Assembly (NCBI RefSeq): GCF_016862975.1
Contig: NZ_BONZ01000034.1
Location: forward strand, 62,001 to 126,000
DNA: 64,000 nt
From: Rugosimonospora africana
Lineage (GTDB): Bacteria > Actinomycetota > Actinomycetes > Mycobacteriales > Micromonosporaceae
Direction: 5' to 3'
The position numbers and the translations under genes are program-made. Below, one piece after another: positions 24,531-32,672 of the stretch (its first letter is position 1; each line of letters opens with the position of its first letter). The notes beneath the pieces are model-generated. The model saw only the letters and a list, made by a program, of their open reading frames with translations, ran no database searches and was not told where the DNA came from.

Positions 24531-25892
24531 TCAGGACGTGCCAAGGCAGCCGTCGAAGGCGTACAGCGGGTTGATGAAGGGTTTGCCATGGTCGTCGTTG
24601 ACGTACAGGGCGCCGACGGCTCCGGGCGAGGATTGGACCTGGTAGCAGCCGTTGGATTTGAGGGTGAGGTCGAGAGTGGTGACGCCGGCGCCGTCGGAGG
24701 GTCGGATGTCGGTGATGGTGCACGACCAGTCGTCGCCGGCGCCGGAGCTGTCGGACACGCCAACGCCGATGGGTGTGCCGCCTCGATTGCAGTTGGCCTG
24801 CCAAGGGATGGTGTTGTCGGCGGGGCTGCCGGTCTGCCATTCGTAGCGGACTTCGGCGAGGTTGCCGAAGGTGGCGGCGATGGAGGTGTTGAGCCGGCGG
24901 GCGGTGAGCGCGGTCCCCCCGACGCCGCTGAGACCCAGGAGCACAACCGTGATTGCGGCGACGGCGACGCTGATACGCACGGCGGCCGGGCGGCGGTTGG
25001 CCGGTGCCGCGTCGATGCCGGCGAAGTCTCGTCTGCGCAGCAGGTACCACGCCGCGCATGAGAACACGGCCAGGTAACCCACGCTGGTAAGGACGCCCTG
25101 CAGTACCGGCCCGGTCCGCAGCGGATCGGTCAGCAGTTCGTGCCAGGCGTCCAATGGCGTCGAGGGCAGCACCGAGCGCACGATCTGGCCCGATCCGACG
25201 GTCGACAGCAGCTGCAACACCAGGGCGAGCAGCACGGGGCCGAGCACACCGATGATCCCACTGCGGCTGGCGATGGACAGCAGCAACGCCAGGGCGACGA
25301 ACGGCGTGATCCAGACCAGCGACAGGGCCCAGCTCGCGGCCACCAGCCCGAATGCGGAGCCGGAACCGACGGCCTGGCCGGAAAGCCCGACCAGTGGCCC
25401 CGAGCCAACCACCGCCAGCCCGGCCACAAGGCTGCTGACACCGATCATCGCGAAACTGATCCACACACTCAGCGTCGCCGCGACCGCCTTGCCCAAAAAC
25501 AGCTGGGTCCGCGTTGATGAGCGGGTCAGGATCGTCTTCCAGGTGCCGAGCCGATCCTCACTGGCGAAGATGTCGCCGGCGAACAGGCCCGCCAGCAGCG
25601 GTGCGCCATAGGACGCCGCCCAGTTCAACACCGTCAGCGAAGTGGCGAACCCGGTCGTACCCGCCCAGCGGCCGAACAGTGTGTCGGCCGGCATCGTCGA
25701 CGCCGCCCGCATGACGACGGCGAACGCGACGGGAACCAGGACGCACAACACGATCACTATCCGCAACGGCCACTGCGCGGTCAGCTTCGCCAGTTCGACC
25801 CGGACCGCGGCGGCAAGCCCCGGCCGTACCCGCCCGGCGGGCACCGTCGGCACGGGGATGGTAGGAGGCGCATCATCGGCTACGGTGCTCAT
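24531..25892 (-). CDS. ABC-2 type permease with extracytoplasmic C-terminal domain
   Basis: 453 residues. The first part holds six hydrophobic segments (about residues 40-65, 85-110, 135-165, 175-205, 210-235, 265-285) with FASEDRLGTWKTILTRSS between, as in ABC-2 exporters. A seventh helix near 310-330 leads to an outer domain of about 130 residues with cysteines in ANCNRGG, WSCTITD, NGCYQV and DGCLGTS, which may form two disulfides. It pairs with the ATPase whose stop overlaps its ATG (ATGA). The substrate is unknown; antibiotics and lipids are common for this type. Confidence 0.85.
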   Translation of the reverse strand: MSTVADDAPPTIPVPTVPAGRVRPGLAAAVRVELAKLTAQWPLRIVIVLCVLVPVAFAVVMRAASTMPADTLFGRWAGTTGFATSLTVLNWAASYGAPLLAGLFAGDIFASEDRLGTWKTILTRSSTRTQLFLGKAVAATLSVWISFAMIGVSSLVAGLAVVGSGPLVGLSGQAVGSGSAFGLVAASWALSLVWITPFVALALLLSIASRSGIIGVLGPVLLALVLQLLSTVGSGQIVRSVLPSTPLDAWHELLTDPLRTGPVLQGVLTSVGYLAVFSCAAWYLLRRRDFAGIDAAPANRRPAAVRISVAVAAITVVLLGLSGVGGTALTARRLNTSIAATFGNLAEVRYEWQTGSPADNTIPWQANCNRGGTPIGVGVSDSSGAGDDWSCTITDIRPSDGAGVTTLDLTLKSNGCYQVQSSPGAVGALYVNDDHGKPFINPLYAFDGCLGTS

Positions 25893-26851
25893 GCCACACC
25901 CCCGACAAGAACCCGCTCCGGCACGACATTGCCATCGACACCCCCGGTCAGGACCGCGAACAAGGCCTCCAACGGCGGCACATCCGGCTCAAGCCGGCGC
26001 ACCGCCACGCCAGCGGCGGCGAGTTCGAGAACGAAGGCGTCACGCTGCTCGTCACCGCCGTGCACAGTCAGCGGTGCGGCGGGCCGGCCGCCGACCTCGA
26101 GGCGAACCGGGGACCCGGTGGCCACCGCCGCAGCACGAGCGTCATCGCTGGTCCACACCCGCCAGGCAGGCGCCGGCGCGGCGGCCTGCAGATCGGCCTG
26201 CGTCCCGTCCCATACCATGCTGCCCTCGTGGATGATCAACACCCGGTCGCAGATCTCGGCGACCTCGGCCATGTTGTGACTGCTCAACAAAACGGCCACG
26301 CCGCGCTCGGCCAGCGAGCGCAGGGTCGTACGCACGGTAAGCGCACTCGCGGGGTCCAGGCCGATGGTCGGCTCGTCGAGAACCAGCAACCGTGGCGAAC
26401 GAAGGAGCGCGGCTGCCAGGCCGAGTCGTTGCCGCATGCCAGTCGAGAAACCGCCGACCTTGTCACCGCTCCGATCGGCGAGATCGACAAGCCTCAGCGC
26501 GGCATCGGGTGTGACGGCTGCCTGTATGCCGTCCAGACGAGCCAGCAGTTCGAGGTTGCGTCGCGCTGACAGGTAGGGATAGAACCGTGGCTCCTCCACG
26601 AAGCCAGCAACGGCATCGCGAGCGGCGATGTCTCCGGCCGCCGCGTGTTCGCCGAACACCTCGATGGAACCGGAATCGGGCGCCAGCAGGCCGAGAACCA
26701 TCCGCAACAGCGTGGTCTTGCCGGCGCCGTTGCGCCCCAACAACCCGTACACGCTGCCCTCGTCAACTCGCAGGTCGACACCGCTGACCGCCATCCGGTC
26801 CCCGAAGCTCTTGGTCAGAGCGTGCGTTTCCAGTGCGGGGTCTTCGCGCAC
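25889..26851 (-). CDS. ABC transporter ATP-binding protein
   Basis: 320 residues from a GTG after GAGAGGAA. Walker A GRNGAGKTT lies near residue 38, the signature variant STGMRQRLGLA near 136, Walker B LLVLDEPTIGLDP near 155 and the switch His in LSSHNMAEV near 190. The C-terminal 90 residues are the usual accessory domain of DrrA/CcmA-type exporters. Together with the following ABC-2 permease it would form an exporter. The first gene of a three-gene minus-strand operon ending with the double-HTH regulator. Confidence 0.92.
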   Translation of the reverse strand: MREDPALETHALTKSFGDRMAVSGVDLRVDEGSVYGLLGRNGAGKTTLLRMVLGLLAPDSGSIEVFGEHAAAGDIAARDAVAGFVEEPRFYPYLSARRNLELLARLDGIQAAVTPDAALRLVDLADRSGDKVGGFSTGMRQRLGLAAALLRSPRLLVLDEPTIGLDPASALTVRTTLRSLAERGVAVLLSSHNMAEVAEICDRVLIIHEGSMVWDGTQADLQAAAPAPAWRVWTSDDARAAAVATGSPVRLEVGGRPAAPLTVHGGDEQRDAFVLELAAAGVAVRRLEPDVPPLEALFAVLTGGVDGNVVPERVLVGGVA

Positions 26852-26928
26852 AGGCGTGGTTCCTCTCGTGTGGTGGGTTGCCGGCCGAGGCGACGAGGCG
26901 CCGGGCGGCCCCGGTCACGGCATCCCTG

Positions 26929-27209
26929 TCAATCGCCGAGGAAGTCGCTCGGCAGGTTGCGACTGGGCACCTGGCCGAATGCCAGGATCTGGTCGTCGCC
27001 CGGATAGGGCTTGCTCCAGTTCGTCGCGGAGACCCAGTCGTAGCGGTTGAGCTGCGCCGGGTGCGTAATGGTGTCGAGGACCCGGTTCGTGGTCGTGTCG
27101 ATTACGTCGATGGCATTGCCGCTGCGGTGGCGACCCCACCGGCGACTACGGCCGCAGCTGTCGTGCGAGCAATCAGCCAACGGTGATGCCTTACTGATCG
27201 AATCAACAT
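26929..27209 (-). pseudogene. collapsed paralog of the secreted phosphoesterase
   Basis: From the ATG at 27209 the sequence reads a signal peptide (MLIRSVRHHRWLIAR, then Ala/Val-rich core) and stops after about 33 codons. In another frame it continues with NAIDVIDTTTNRVLDTI, a propeller blade, and then jumps to the exact tail motif of the 18691-22773 gene: PAQLNRYDW, ATNWSKPYPGD, RNLPS, LGD and the stop. So a gene of over 3 kb has lost its whole body and shifted frame. It lies 77 bases after the ATPase start, outside the exporter operon. Confidence 0.75.
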
Positions 27210-27651
27210 GAACCTTGCATGCCTTTCACTTCACGGGCCTTGCATAGCTGGACACGGGCGTTTGCGGCCAGCATGAAGCGCGCCGCGTCGGCGAGGCGGC
27301 GGCATCCAGATCAGATCCGGGGGCTAAGTGCCGCTCTCGATGAGAGCGCCGCGGGATCCAGCCGCGCTGACGGCCCGTGGAACAACTGCTGGATTAGCGG
27401 TCCTGCTCCGACTCACGGTGACGACTCAAGCAGGCCCAACTAGCGCGTTGATAGTTGATCCATGAATCGCAGATGAACCGTACTTGTAGATCTTGGCCTA
27501 AATGACGATGACGTCGTCAGATGATGTCATGCGTCTGCCCCGCTCGTGGTCACGGGTGAGGCTCGTGTGATCTTGGAGAGCCTGACCAGGTCGCGGACGG
27601 CGGCAAGCGGGGTGTGCAGCGGGCGAGAATCGTGTTGCTGGCCGCGGATGG
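27210..27651. other. intergenic stretch without a supported gene
   Basis: No frame here has convincing coding character in either strand. It contains several short dyads (around 27508-27530, ATGAC and GTCAT arms) and is locally AT-richer between 27450 and 27510. It separates two relics and is probably decayed DNA. Confidence 0.5.
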
Positions 27652-27908
27652 TTAGTCGAACCGGGCACAACGTCCCTTGCGACGAAGCGCGCGTGTCTGG
27701 TCTGCCTTCTGCGCCAGCGCAATCATCGCTTGTACCCGCTCGCGCTCGTTCGGGATCGATCGGGCGCTTACTTCGGCCCGATCGACCTCGCCAGCAGCGG
27801 CCAGAACTGAGGCGAGGTCAGCCAGAACCCTCGCACGTTCGTAGTTACTCTGGATCTGAACGACTACGATCTCGGCCCTCTCAAAGTCACCCGCAGCGAC
27901 CGGCGCCG
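27652..27908 (-). pseudogene. relic of a TPR-repeat protein
   Basis: About 85 codons in one frame read AAGDFERAEIVVVQIQSNYE, RARVLADLASVLAAAGEVDR and AEVSARSIPNERERVQAMIA. These are repeats of the actinomycete TPR type (AGDxDRAExxARSIxNxxxRAxALAxLA) seen at the ends of large NACHT or caspase-like regulators. The frame is closed by stops on both sides and has no start. Only two and a half repeats survive. Confidence 0.6.
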
Positions 27909-27909
27909 G

Positions 27910-28611
27910 TCATCGACGCGTCGGCGGAGGCAGAGGCGGCTGTCCAGAGATGTCCCGGTGATGCGCGTGTAGCGCGTTGACAAGCAACCGGGAAATCTCC
28001 ACCGGCTCACCGAGCTGCCGGGAGATGTGCACCGTACGAGCCGCCTCTTCGCACATCACCGCGACTCTGGCCGCATCGCGCGGGGTCGCACCGATGGCGT
28101 ACACGCCGTGGTTGCGCATCAACACCGCCGGCGAGCGGTGCGTGCTCAAGACCTCGACGATCTGCCGGCCGACGGAGTCGTCACCGATGAGCGAGAACGG
28201 ACCGACGGGTATCTCTCCCCCGAACTCGTTGGCCATCATCGTCAAGACGCAGGGCACCGATTCGTTGCGGACGGCCCAGGCCGTGGCGTACGTCGAATGG
28301 GTGTGGACGATGCCGTTGGCCTGGTGCATGTGCCGGTACACATAGGCATGCGACTCCACGTCGGACGACGGCGGCAGCTCAGCGTCCATGACGTTGCCGT
28401 GGAGGTCGGCGACCACCGTCCCTTCCGGCGTGATGTCGTCGGGGTTGATGCCCAACGGTGTGATGACCAGGAGGTCAGCGTCGGGCACCCGGGCGGAGGC
28501 GTTGCCGGTCGCCCAGGTGACCAGGCCGCGCCGGCCGAGGTCGCCGTACAGGGCCGCGATGTGCCGGCGCAGTTCAGCGACGCGGGTCGTGACATCCCGG
28601 GCGAGGGTCAT
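27910..28611 (-). CDS. class II aldolase/L-ribulose-5-phosphate 4-epimerase-family enzyme
   Basis: 233 residues from the ATG after GGGAGTCCCACCG. Signature parts are TGNASARVP and ITPLGINPDD at the phosphate site, the zinc pair in IVHTHSTYATAW (near residue 100) and a third histidine in LMRNHGVYAIG (near 160). The family includes AraD (interconverts L-ribulose and D-xylulose 5-phosphate) and fuculose aldolase; sequence by eye cannot separate them. Beside pentose-polymer genes an epimerase role is attractive. A LacI-family gene lies just upstream on the same strand and a 16-base palindrome lies between, so it is probably LacI-repressed. Confidence 0.75.
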   Translation of the reverse strand: MTLARDVTTRVAELRRHIAALYGDLGRRGLVTWATGNASARVPDADLLVITPLGINPDDITPEGTVVADLHGNVMDAELPPSSDVESHAYVYRHMHQANGIVHTHSTYATAWAVRNESVPCVLTMMANEFGGEIPVGPFSLIGDDSVGRQIVEVLSTHRSPAVLMRNHGVYAIGATPRDAARVAVMCEEAARTVHISRQLGEPVEISRLLVNALHAHHRDISGQPPLPPPTRR

Positions 28612-28676
28612 CGGTGGGACTCCCATCAAGTCAGGGCAGCGAGTGGCATGCGGGCATCGAAGGCTCCAGGCTGAGG

Positions 28677-28692
28677 GTGTTAGCGTTAACAC
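28677..28692. promoter_or_regulatory. LacI-type palindromic operator
   Basis: GTGTTAGCGTTAACAC has perfect 6-base arms around a 4-base centre. It lies 66 bases upstream of the aldolase/epimerase ATG in the 215-base gap after the LacI gene. The spacing and TGTTA/TAACA arms fit LacI-family operators of actinomycetes. Confidence 0.6.
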
Positions 28693-28826
28693 GAACGGTG
28701 TCATGCAATGCCGGCTCAGCATCGATCCTAACTGGAGATGCTGGATATCCAAGGGTTTCGCCGATACATCCGGACACAGTCCTCATAGGACAGACGCGGC
28801 CCGGCACTCGCCCGAGTGGCCCCGAG

Positions 28827-29876
28827 TCACGGCCTGCGCGGTGGGCGTGTGGTCTCGCGTACCACCAGCTTCGGCGCCGCCGCGTTGAATTCAGGCATGA
28901 TGGAGTCGGGATCCGCCGCGTGCTGCAGCAGCGCGAAGCAGTCGTGCCCCAGTCCGACGAAGTCCAGCCGTACCGTGGTCAGCGGTGGGGCGTAGAAGGC
29001 GGCGGAGGGAACGTCGTCGAAGCCGACCACGCTGACGCTGTCCGGTACCGCCCGGCCGGCCTGCCGTAGGGCGTGAATGACGCCGAGGGCGAGGTCGTCG
29101 TTGCCGCACAGCACCGCCGTCACCTGGCGGTCGGCGGCCAAGCGCTGCCCGGCCTCATAGCCACTCTGGGGAGTCCACCCGCCGGCTATCACCTCCGGGA
29201 TCCGTGCGCGGGCCTCCCGAAGCGCCGCCCGCCAACCCTGTAGCCGCGCGCTGGCGTTCGTCGACGACGGTATGGACACGTGGTGCACGGTCCGATGCCC
29301 CAGGTCGAGCAGGTGCTGGGTCGCCGCGAACGCCGCCGCCCGGTCGTCCAAGGCGGCCGTAGGGTAGGCACGGCTGTCCTTCACGTTATTGATTTCCACG
29401 GCCGCCGCTACCGGGATGCCCGCCGGAATCGCACGCAGGGCGCGAACGCCGGCGAGGTCGAAGGCGATGACGATGACGCCGCCGGACGCCGGATCGCAAG
29501 ACCGTTCGATGGCTGCCTCGACAGCGGACGGGCGGGGCGATTCGAGGATGCCGATGTCGGTATGCAGTCCGGCGTACCGGGCCGCCTCCTCGATTCCCTG
29601 CAACAGCGCGGCCCTCCCGTACAAGGTGGTGTTGGAGGTCATCACGGTCACCGATCGGCTCCGGCCGCGCGAAAGGTCCCGCGCCGCCCGGATCGGCCGG
29701 TAGTTCAGCTTCCGGATGGCCGCGAGCACCCGGCGGCGCGTCTCTTCGCTGACCCGGGGGTGACCGTTGATGACGCGGGAGACCGTCATCAACGAGACCC
29801 CGGCCGAGCCAGCCACATCACTGATGCTCGCCGAGCCCGCGTTCTTGCGGGAGCCCGTCGTGGCTCGACCTGTCAC
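28827..29876 (-). CDS. LacI-family transcriptional regulator
   Basis: About 349 residues from a GTG; the exact start is uncertain because no good ribosome site is seen. The HTH and hinge lie at residues 15-70 (SISDVAGSAGVSLMTVSRVI, NGHPRVSEETRRRVLAAI). A periplasmic-binding-like effector domain fills the rest, with LLDLGHRTVHHVSIP, AVLCGNDDLALGVIHAL and VSVVGFDDVPSAAFYAPPLT in their normal order. It likely binds a sugar or sugar phosphate. It is placed between the secreted xylanase terminator and the aldolase gene, so it probably controls the latter through the palindrome at 28677. The effector is unknown. Confidence 0.85.
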   Translation of the reverse strand: MTGRATTGSRKNAGSASISDVAGSAGVSLMTVSRVINGHPRVSEETRRRVLAAIRKLNYRPIRAARDLSRGRSRSVTVMTSNTTLYGRAALLQGIEEAARYAGLHTDIGILESPRPSAVEAAIERSCDPASGGVIVIAFDLAGVRALRAIPAGIPVAAAVEINNVKDSRAYPTAALDDRAAAFAATQHLLDLGHRTVHHVSIPSSTNASARLQGWRAALREARARIPEVIAGGWTPQSGYEAGQRLAADRQVTAVLCGNDDLALGVIHALRQAGRAVPDSVSVVGFDDVPSAAFYAPPLTTVRLDFVGLGHDCFALLQHAADPDSIMPEFNAAAPKLVVRETTRPPRRP

Positions 29877-29919
29877 TCCGATGATGATGTTCAGCCTGTC
29901 CCCGGGTGTCAAGGACGGC

Positions 29920-29946
29920 GGGAGGGCCACCGGCGGTGGCCCTCCC
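29920..29946 (-). terminator. terminator of the GH3-GH10 operon
   Basis: A perfect 12-base stem (GGGAGGGCCACC and its complement) with a 3-base GGC loop begins 33 bases after the xylanase stop. It separates that operon from the LacI gene downstream. Confidence 0.8.
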
Positions 29947-29979
29947 CTTTGTGCGCGCCGGTCGAGCCAAGCGCGGGTA

Positions 29980-32583
29980 CTACGAGAGAATTTCGACCAG
30001 CACCAGGTTGTACGGATCGGTCTTCGGCGACGCGTCGTTGATGGTGACGGCGGTACCCGCGGCGCCTGTCGGCGAGGCGGTCGACTGCACCCAGTAGGTG
30101 TCACCAGACGGGGTAAACGACTCATGGACCAGCGCCTGGTTCGCACCGACCGTTCGGTGCAACGGCGAGAGCCAGTCGTCGCCGCTGGCGTAGACCCACG
30201 AGTTGGCCGCCGTGGTGGTCAGCCTCGCCGTGGGCTTGCCCCGGTCGGAGCTGGCCGTCACGACCGCGCCTACCCCATTGGAATGCTGATAGGCGATCAC
30301 GGTGATCGACTCGTCCCAGTTCTTCATGGTGCCCCGTGCCGTGATCTTCGTTCGGTTCAGCGCCGTCGTCGCCCGTGCCGTCCAGACCTCGGCGGCACCG
30401 GGTGCCGCGTTGGCCCGACCGGCCAGCGTCCAGGTCAACCCACCGCCGGAGACCGTCGAGGTCTGACCGCCGTCGTGCGGCGAGTCCGAGGCGACGTACG
30501 CCACGAGTAGGTCGCCCGCCTCGGCGCTGACCGTGGCGGTCGCCACGCCGCCGTGGTCGGCGCTGGATGTGCTGGTCACGGTGTCGACGATCGGCCCTGG
30601 CGCCAGTCGCACCACGACGCCGGTCTCGTGGGACTTCTCGGTCGCCGAGGCGTATCCGGGTTTTGACCCGGTGACCGCGACGGAGATCCGGCTGCCTGCG
30701 TCCGCGTCGACCAGTGTGTAGGTCGCGCCGGTCGCGCCCTCGATCGCCTGGCCCGACCGGTACCACTGGTACGACAGCGTCACCGGCTGCGGCTGCCAAT
30801 TCCCGGGATGCACCGTCAGGGTGGCACCGACCTTGGCCGGCCCCGAGATCGCGGGGTTTGTGCCGACGTGTGTGAAGGGCCGTTCGAGTTGGTTGATCGC
30901 ACTGGTCAGTGCACCGGTGGCGGCCGTGACCGCGTTCACCCCGTCGATCGTGTAGATCCGCACGTTGACCAGGGCCGCCGCGGCCGACCGCGCGTCGGCC
31001 ACCCGCTGCCAACTGGCGGCGGTGAACTGGTGCGGGTCGAGCGCGTCGGCCCGCACGATCGCGTCGTGCATCTTCTCGCGCGCCGGCGCCCCGACGACCG
31101 CGAAGAACGAGTACTTCTCCGCGTTGCCGGACTGGCCGGACCACAGCTGCGCGCCGTCGCTGCGGTTGAACGTGTTGGAGTCCGACGTGCCGTCCCAGTC
31201 GTCAATGACGATCTTGTCCTTGTACGACAACAGCAGATCCATCCAGTCGGCCGCGAAGTCCGCCTGCTTGCGCATGATGTCCGGGCTGTTGGCCAGGGCG
31301 TCGTTCGAGCCGGTGCCCCAGGCCGGGATGCGGCGGACCGGTGAATTGCACACGTCGAACGTGTTGCCGTTGGCCGCCGAGCGCAGGTCCCACGAGCACG
31401 AGCCGTACGTCGGCCACTCGTGGGCCGGGTCGGCGCCGTCGGCCTCGGTCACCCGCCGGGTGGGCTGAGTCGGGTCGTAGTCCGGGTTGGGCTCGAAGTC
31501 GCTGCGGATGTCCGACTCGGTGATCGAGATTTCGTCGGCGACGGTGAGGCCCGCCTCGATCTGTGCCTTGAGTTGAGAGATCGATGGGTACGCCCAGGCG
31601 AGGCGCCCCTGCATGCCGTACCCGTCAATGTTGCCCGCGTCGTGGATGGGCTTGAGCACCTTGATGGTCTGGCTCATCTTGGGCTCGTACAGCTTGTTCG
31701 AGTCCTGGTAGTCGTTGTAGTAGAGCTTCCAGTGCACGCCCGCCGCGTTCGACCACGTGCGCGCGGACTCGAACGCCTGCCGGATCCAGGCCGACTCCGC
31801 GTACAGCCGGGCGTCGGGGTCACCGTCCAGGTCGGGTCGCCGGAAGATGCGGCCCCACTGGCTGACCTGAGGGTCGTCCGCGTTGCGGACCTGGCCGGTG
31901 TAGTCGTCGACGGCTTCGTTGACCACGTCCCAGGAGACGATGATGTCCGAGTACCTGGCGTACTTGTTCATCATGAGGTGGATGTAGTTGTCCAGCCGCT
32001 TGAGCATGGTGTCGGGGCTGGCCCAGTCCGGGTTGGCTGCGTCGTAGACGAAGCCGTCGCAGAAGAACCAGTTGGGCTGCTGGCCGCCGTGCCACGCGAG
32101 TACGTGCGCACGCACGATCTTCTTCTGGTCCTCCGGCAGGTTGTTGGCCGCGTTGTACGCCTCGATCGCCTGAAGGATGCCCTCAGCCTGATTCGCGCCC
32201 GTGGTCGGCTGCAGCACGATCTGCTCGTTGGCCTTCTCGATGGCGGCGGCCTTCGCCGCGTCGTCGAGGGTCGGGTCCGCGTTGATCTGGTTGACGGCGG
32301 CCACGTACGCCTGACGGGACAGGCTGTTGTTACTGCTCGTGCCGATCTGGCTGTCCAGCTTGAGTTGGTTGGGCAGGCTGTTGGAGCGGTAGTGGTACAG
32401 CGCCTGCTGGCTGTTCCAGCCGCCGAACGTGCCCATGGTGAAGTCGCCCTGGTAGGACTGCCACAGCGACGGCAGGGAATAGTCGACGGCCGAGGCGCTC
32501 TGGACGCCCGTCAGTGTCGTCAGTGCGAGCGCGCTGGCAAGAGCGGCGAAGATCACGACCGATCTTCGTAGTGCTTTCCTCAC
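29980..32583 (-). CDS. secreted GH10 endo-1,4-beta-xylanase with Ig-like and accessory C-terminal domains
   Basis: 867 residues from the GTG eight bases after AGGAGG; the longer frame to 33552 overlaps the preceding gene and is rejected. Residues 1-33 are a signal peptide. The GH10 barrel spans about 35-540 with acid/base E223 (WDVVNEAV) and nucleophile E356 (ISITESDI), and carries extra loops compared with minimal xylanases of about 350 residues. A helical segment follows, then an Ig-like domain (YQWYRSGQAIEGATGATYTL) and a C-terminal beta-sandwich of about 200 residues ending in LVLVEIL. It cuts the xylan backbone outside the cell. It is the second gene after the secreted GH3, 89 bases downstream. 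Confidence 0.88.
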   Translation of the reverse strand: MRKALRRSVVIFAALASALALTTLTGVQSASAVDYSLPSLWQSYQGDFTMGTFGGWNSQQALYHYRSNSLPNQLKLDSQIGTSSNNSLSRQAYVAAVNQINADPTLDDAAKAAAIEKANEQIVLQPTTGANQAEGILQAIEAYNAANNLPEDQKKIVRAHVLAWHGGQQPNWFFCDGFVYDAANPDWASPDTMLKRLDNYIHLMMNKYARYSDIIVSWDVVNEAVDDYTGQVRNADDPQVSQWGRIFRRPDLDGDPDARLYAESAWIRQAFESARTWSNAAGVHWKLYYNDYQDSNKLYEPKMSQTIKVLKPIHDAGNIDGYGMQGRLAWAYPSISQLKAQIEAGLTVADEISITESDIRSDFEPNPDYDPTQPTRRVTEADGADPAHEWPTYGSCSWDLRSAANGNTFDVCNSPVRRIPAWGTGSNDALANSPDIMRKQADFAADWMDLLLSYKDKIVIDDWDGTSDSNTFNRSDGAQLWSGQSGNAEKYSFFAVVGAPAREKMHDAIVRADALDPHQFTAASWQRVADARSAAAALVNVRIYTIDGVNAVTAATGALTSAINQLERPFTHVGTNPAISGPAKVGATLTVHPGNWQPQPVTLSYQWYRSGQAIEGATGATYTLVDADAGSRISVAVTGSKPGYASATEKSHETGVVVRLAPGPIVDTVTSTSSADHGGVATATVSAEAGDLLVAYVASDSPHDGGQTSTVSGGGLTWTLAGRANAAPGAAEVWTARATTALNRTKITARGTMKNWDESITVIAYQHSNGVGAVVTASSDRGKPTARLTTTAANSWVYASGDDWLSPLHRTVGANQALVHESFTPSGDTYWVQSTASPTGAAGTAVTINDASPKTDPYNLVLVEILS

Positions 32584-32672
32584 AGAGGGTGCCTCCTGTA
32601 TCCGGGCTGCTCCCCGGCGCGTCACCGAAGCGCCGAGGAGCAGCTGAGTTAGCACACGAACCTGTCCGCCGG

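Noticed and set aside
24521-24946. N-terminal extension of the double-HTH regulator
   Set aside because: Overlaps the permease 3' end in another frame and is Pro/Ser/Thr-rich without structure.
27546-27980. plus-strand frame of 144 codons
   Set aside because: The opposite strand carries recognisable TPR repeats, so this is its mirror.
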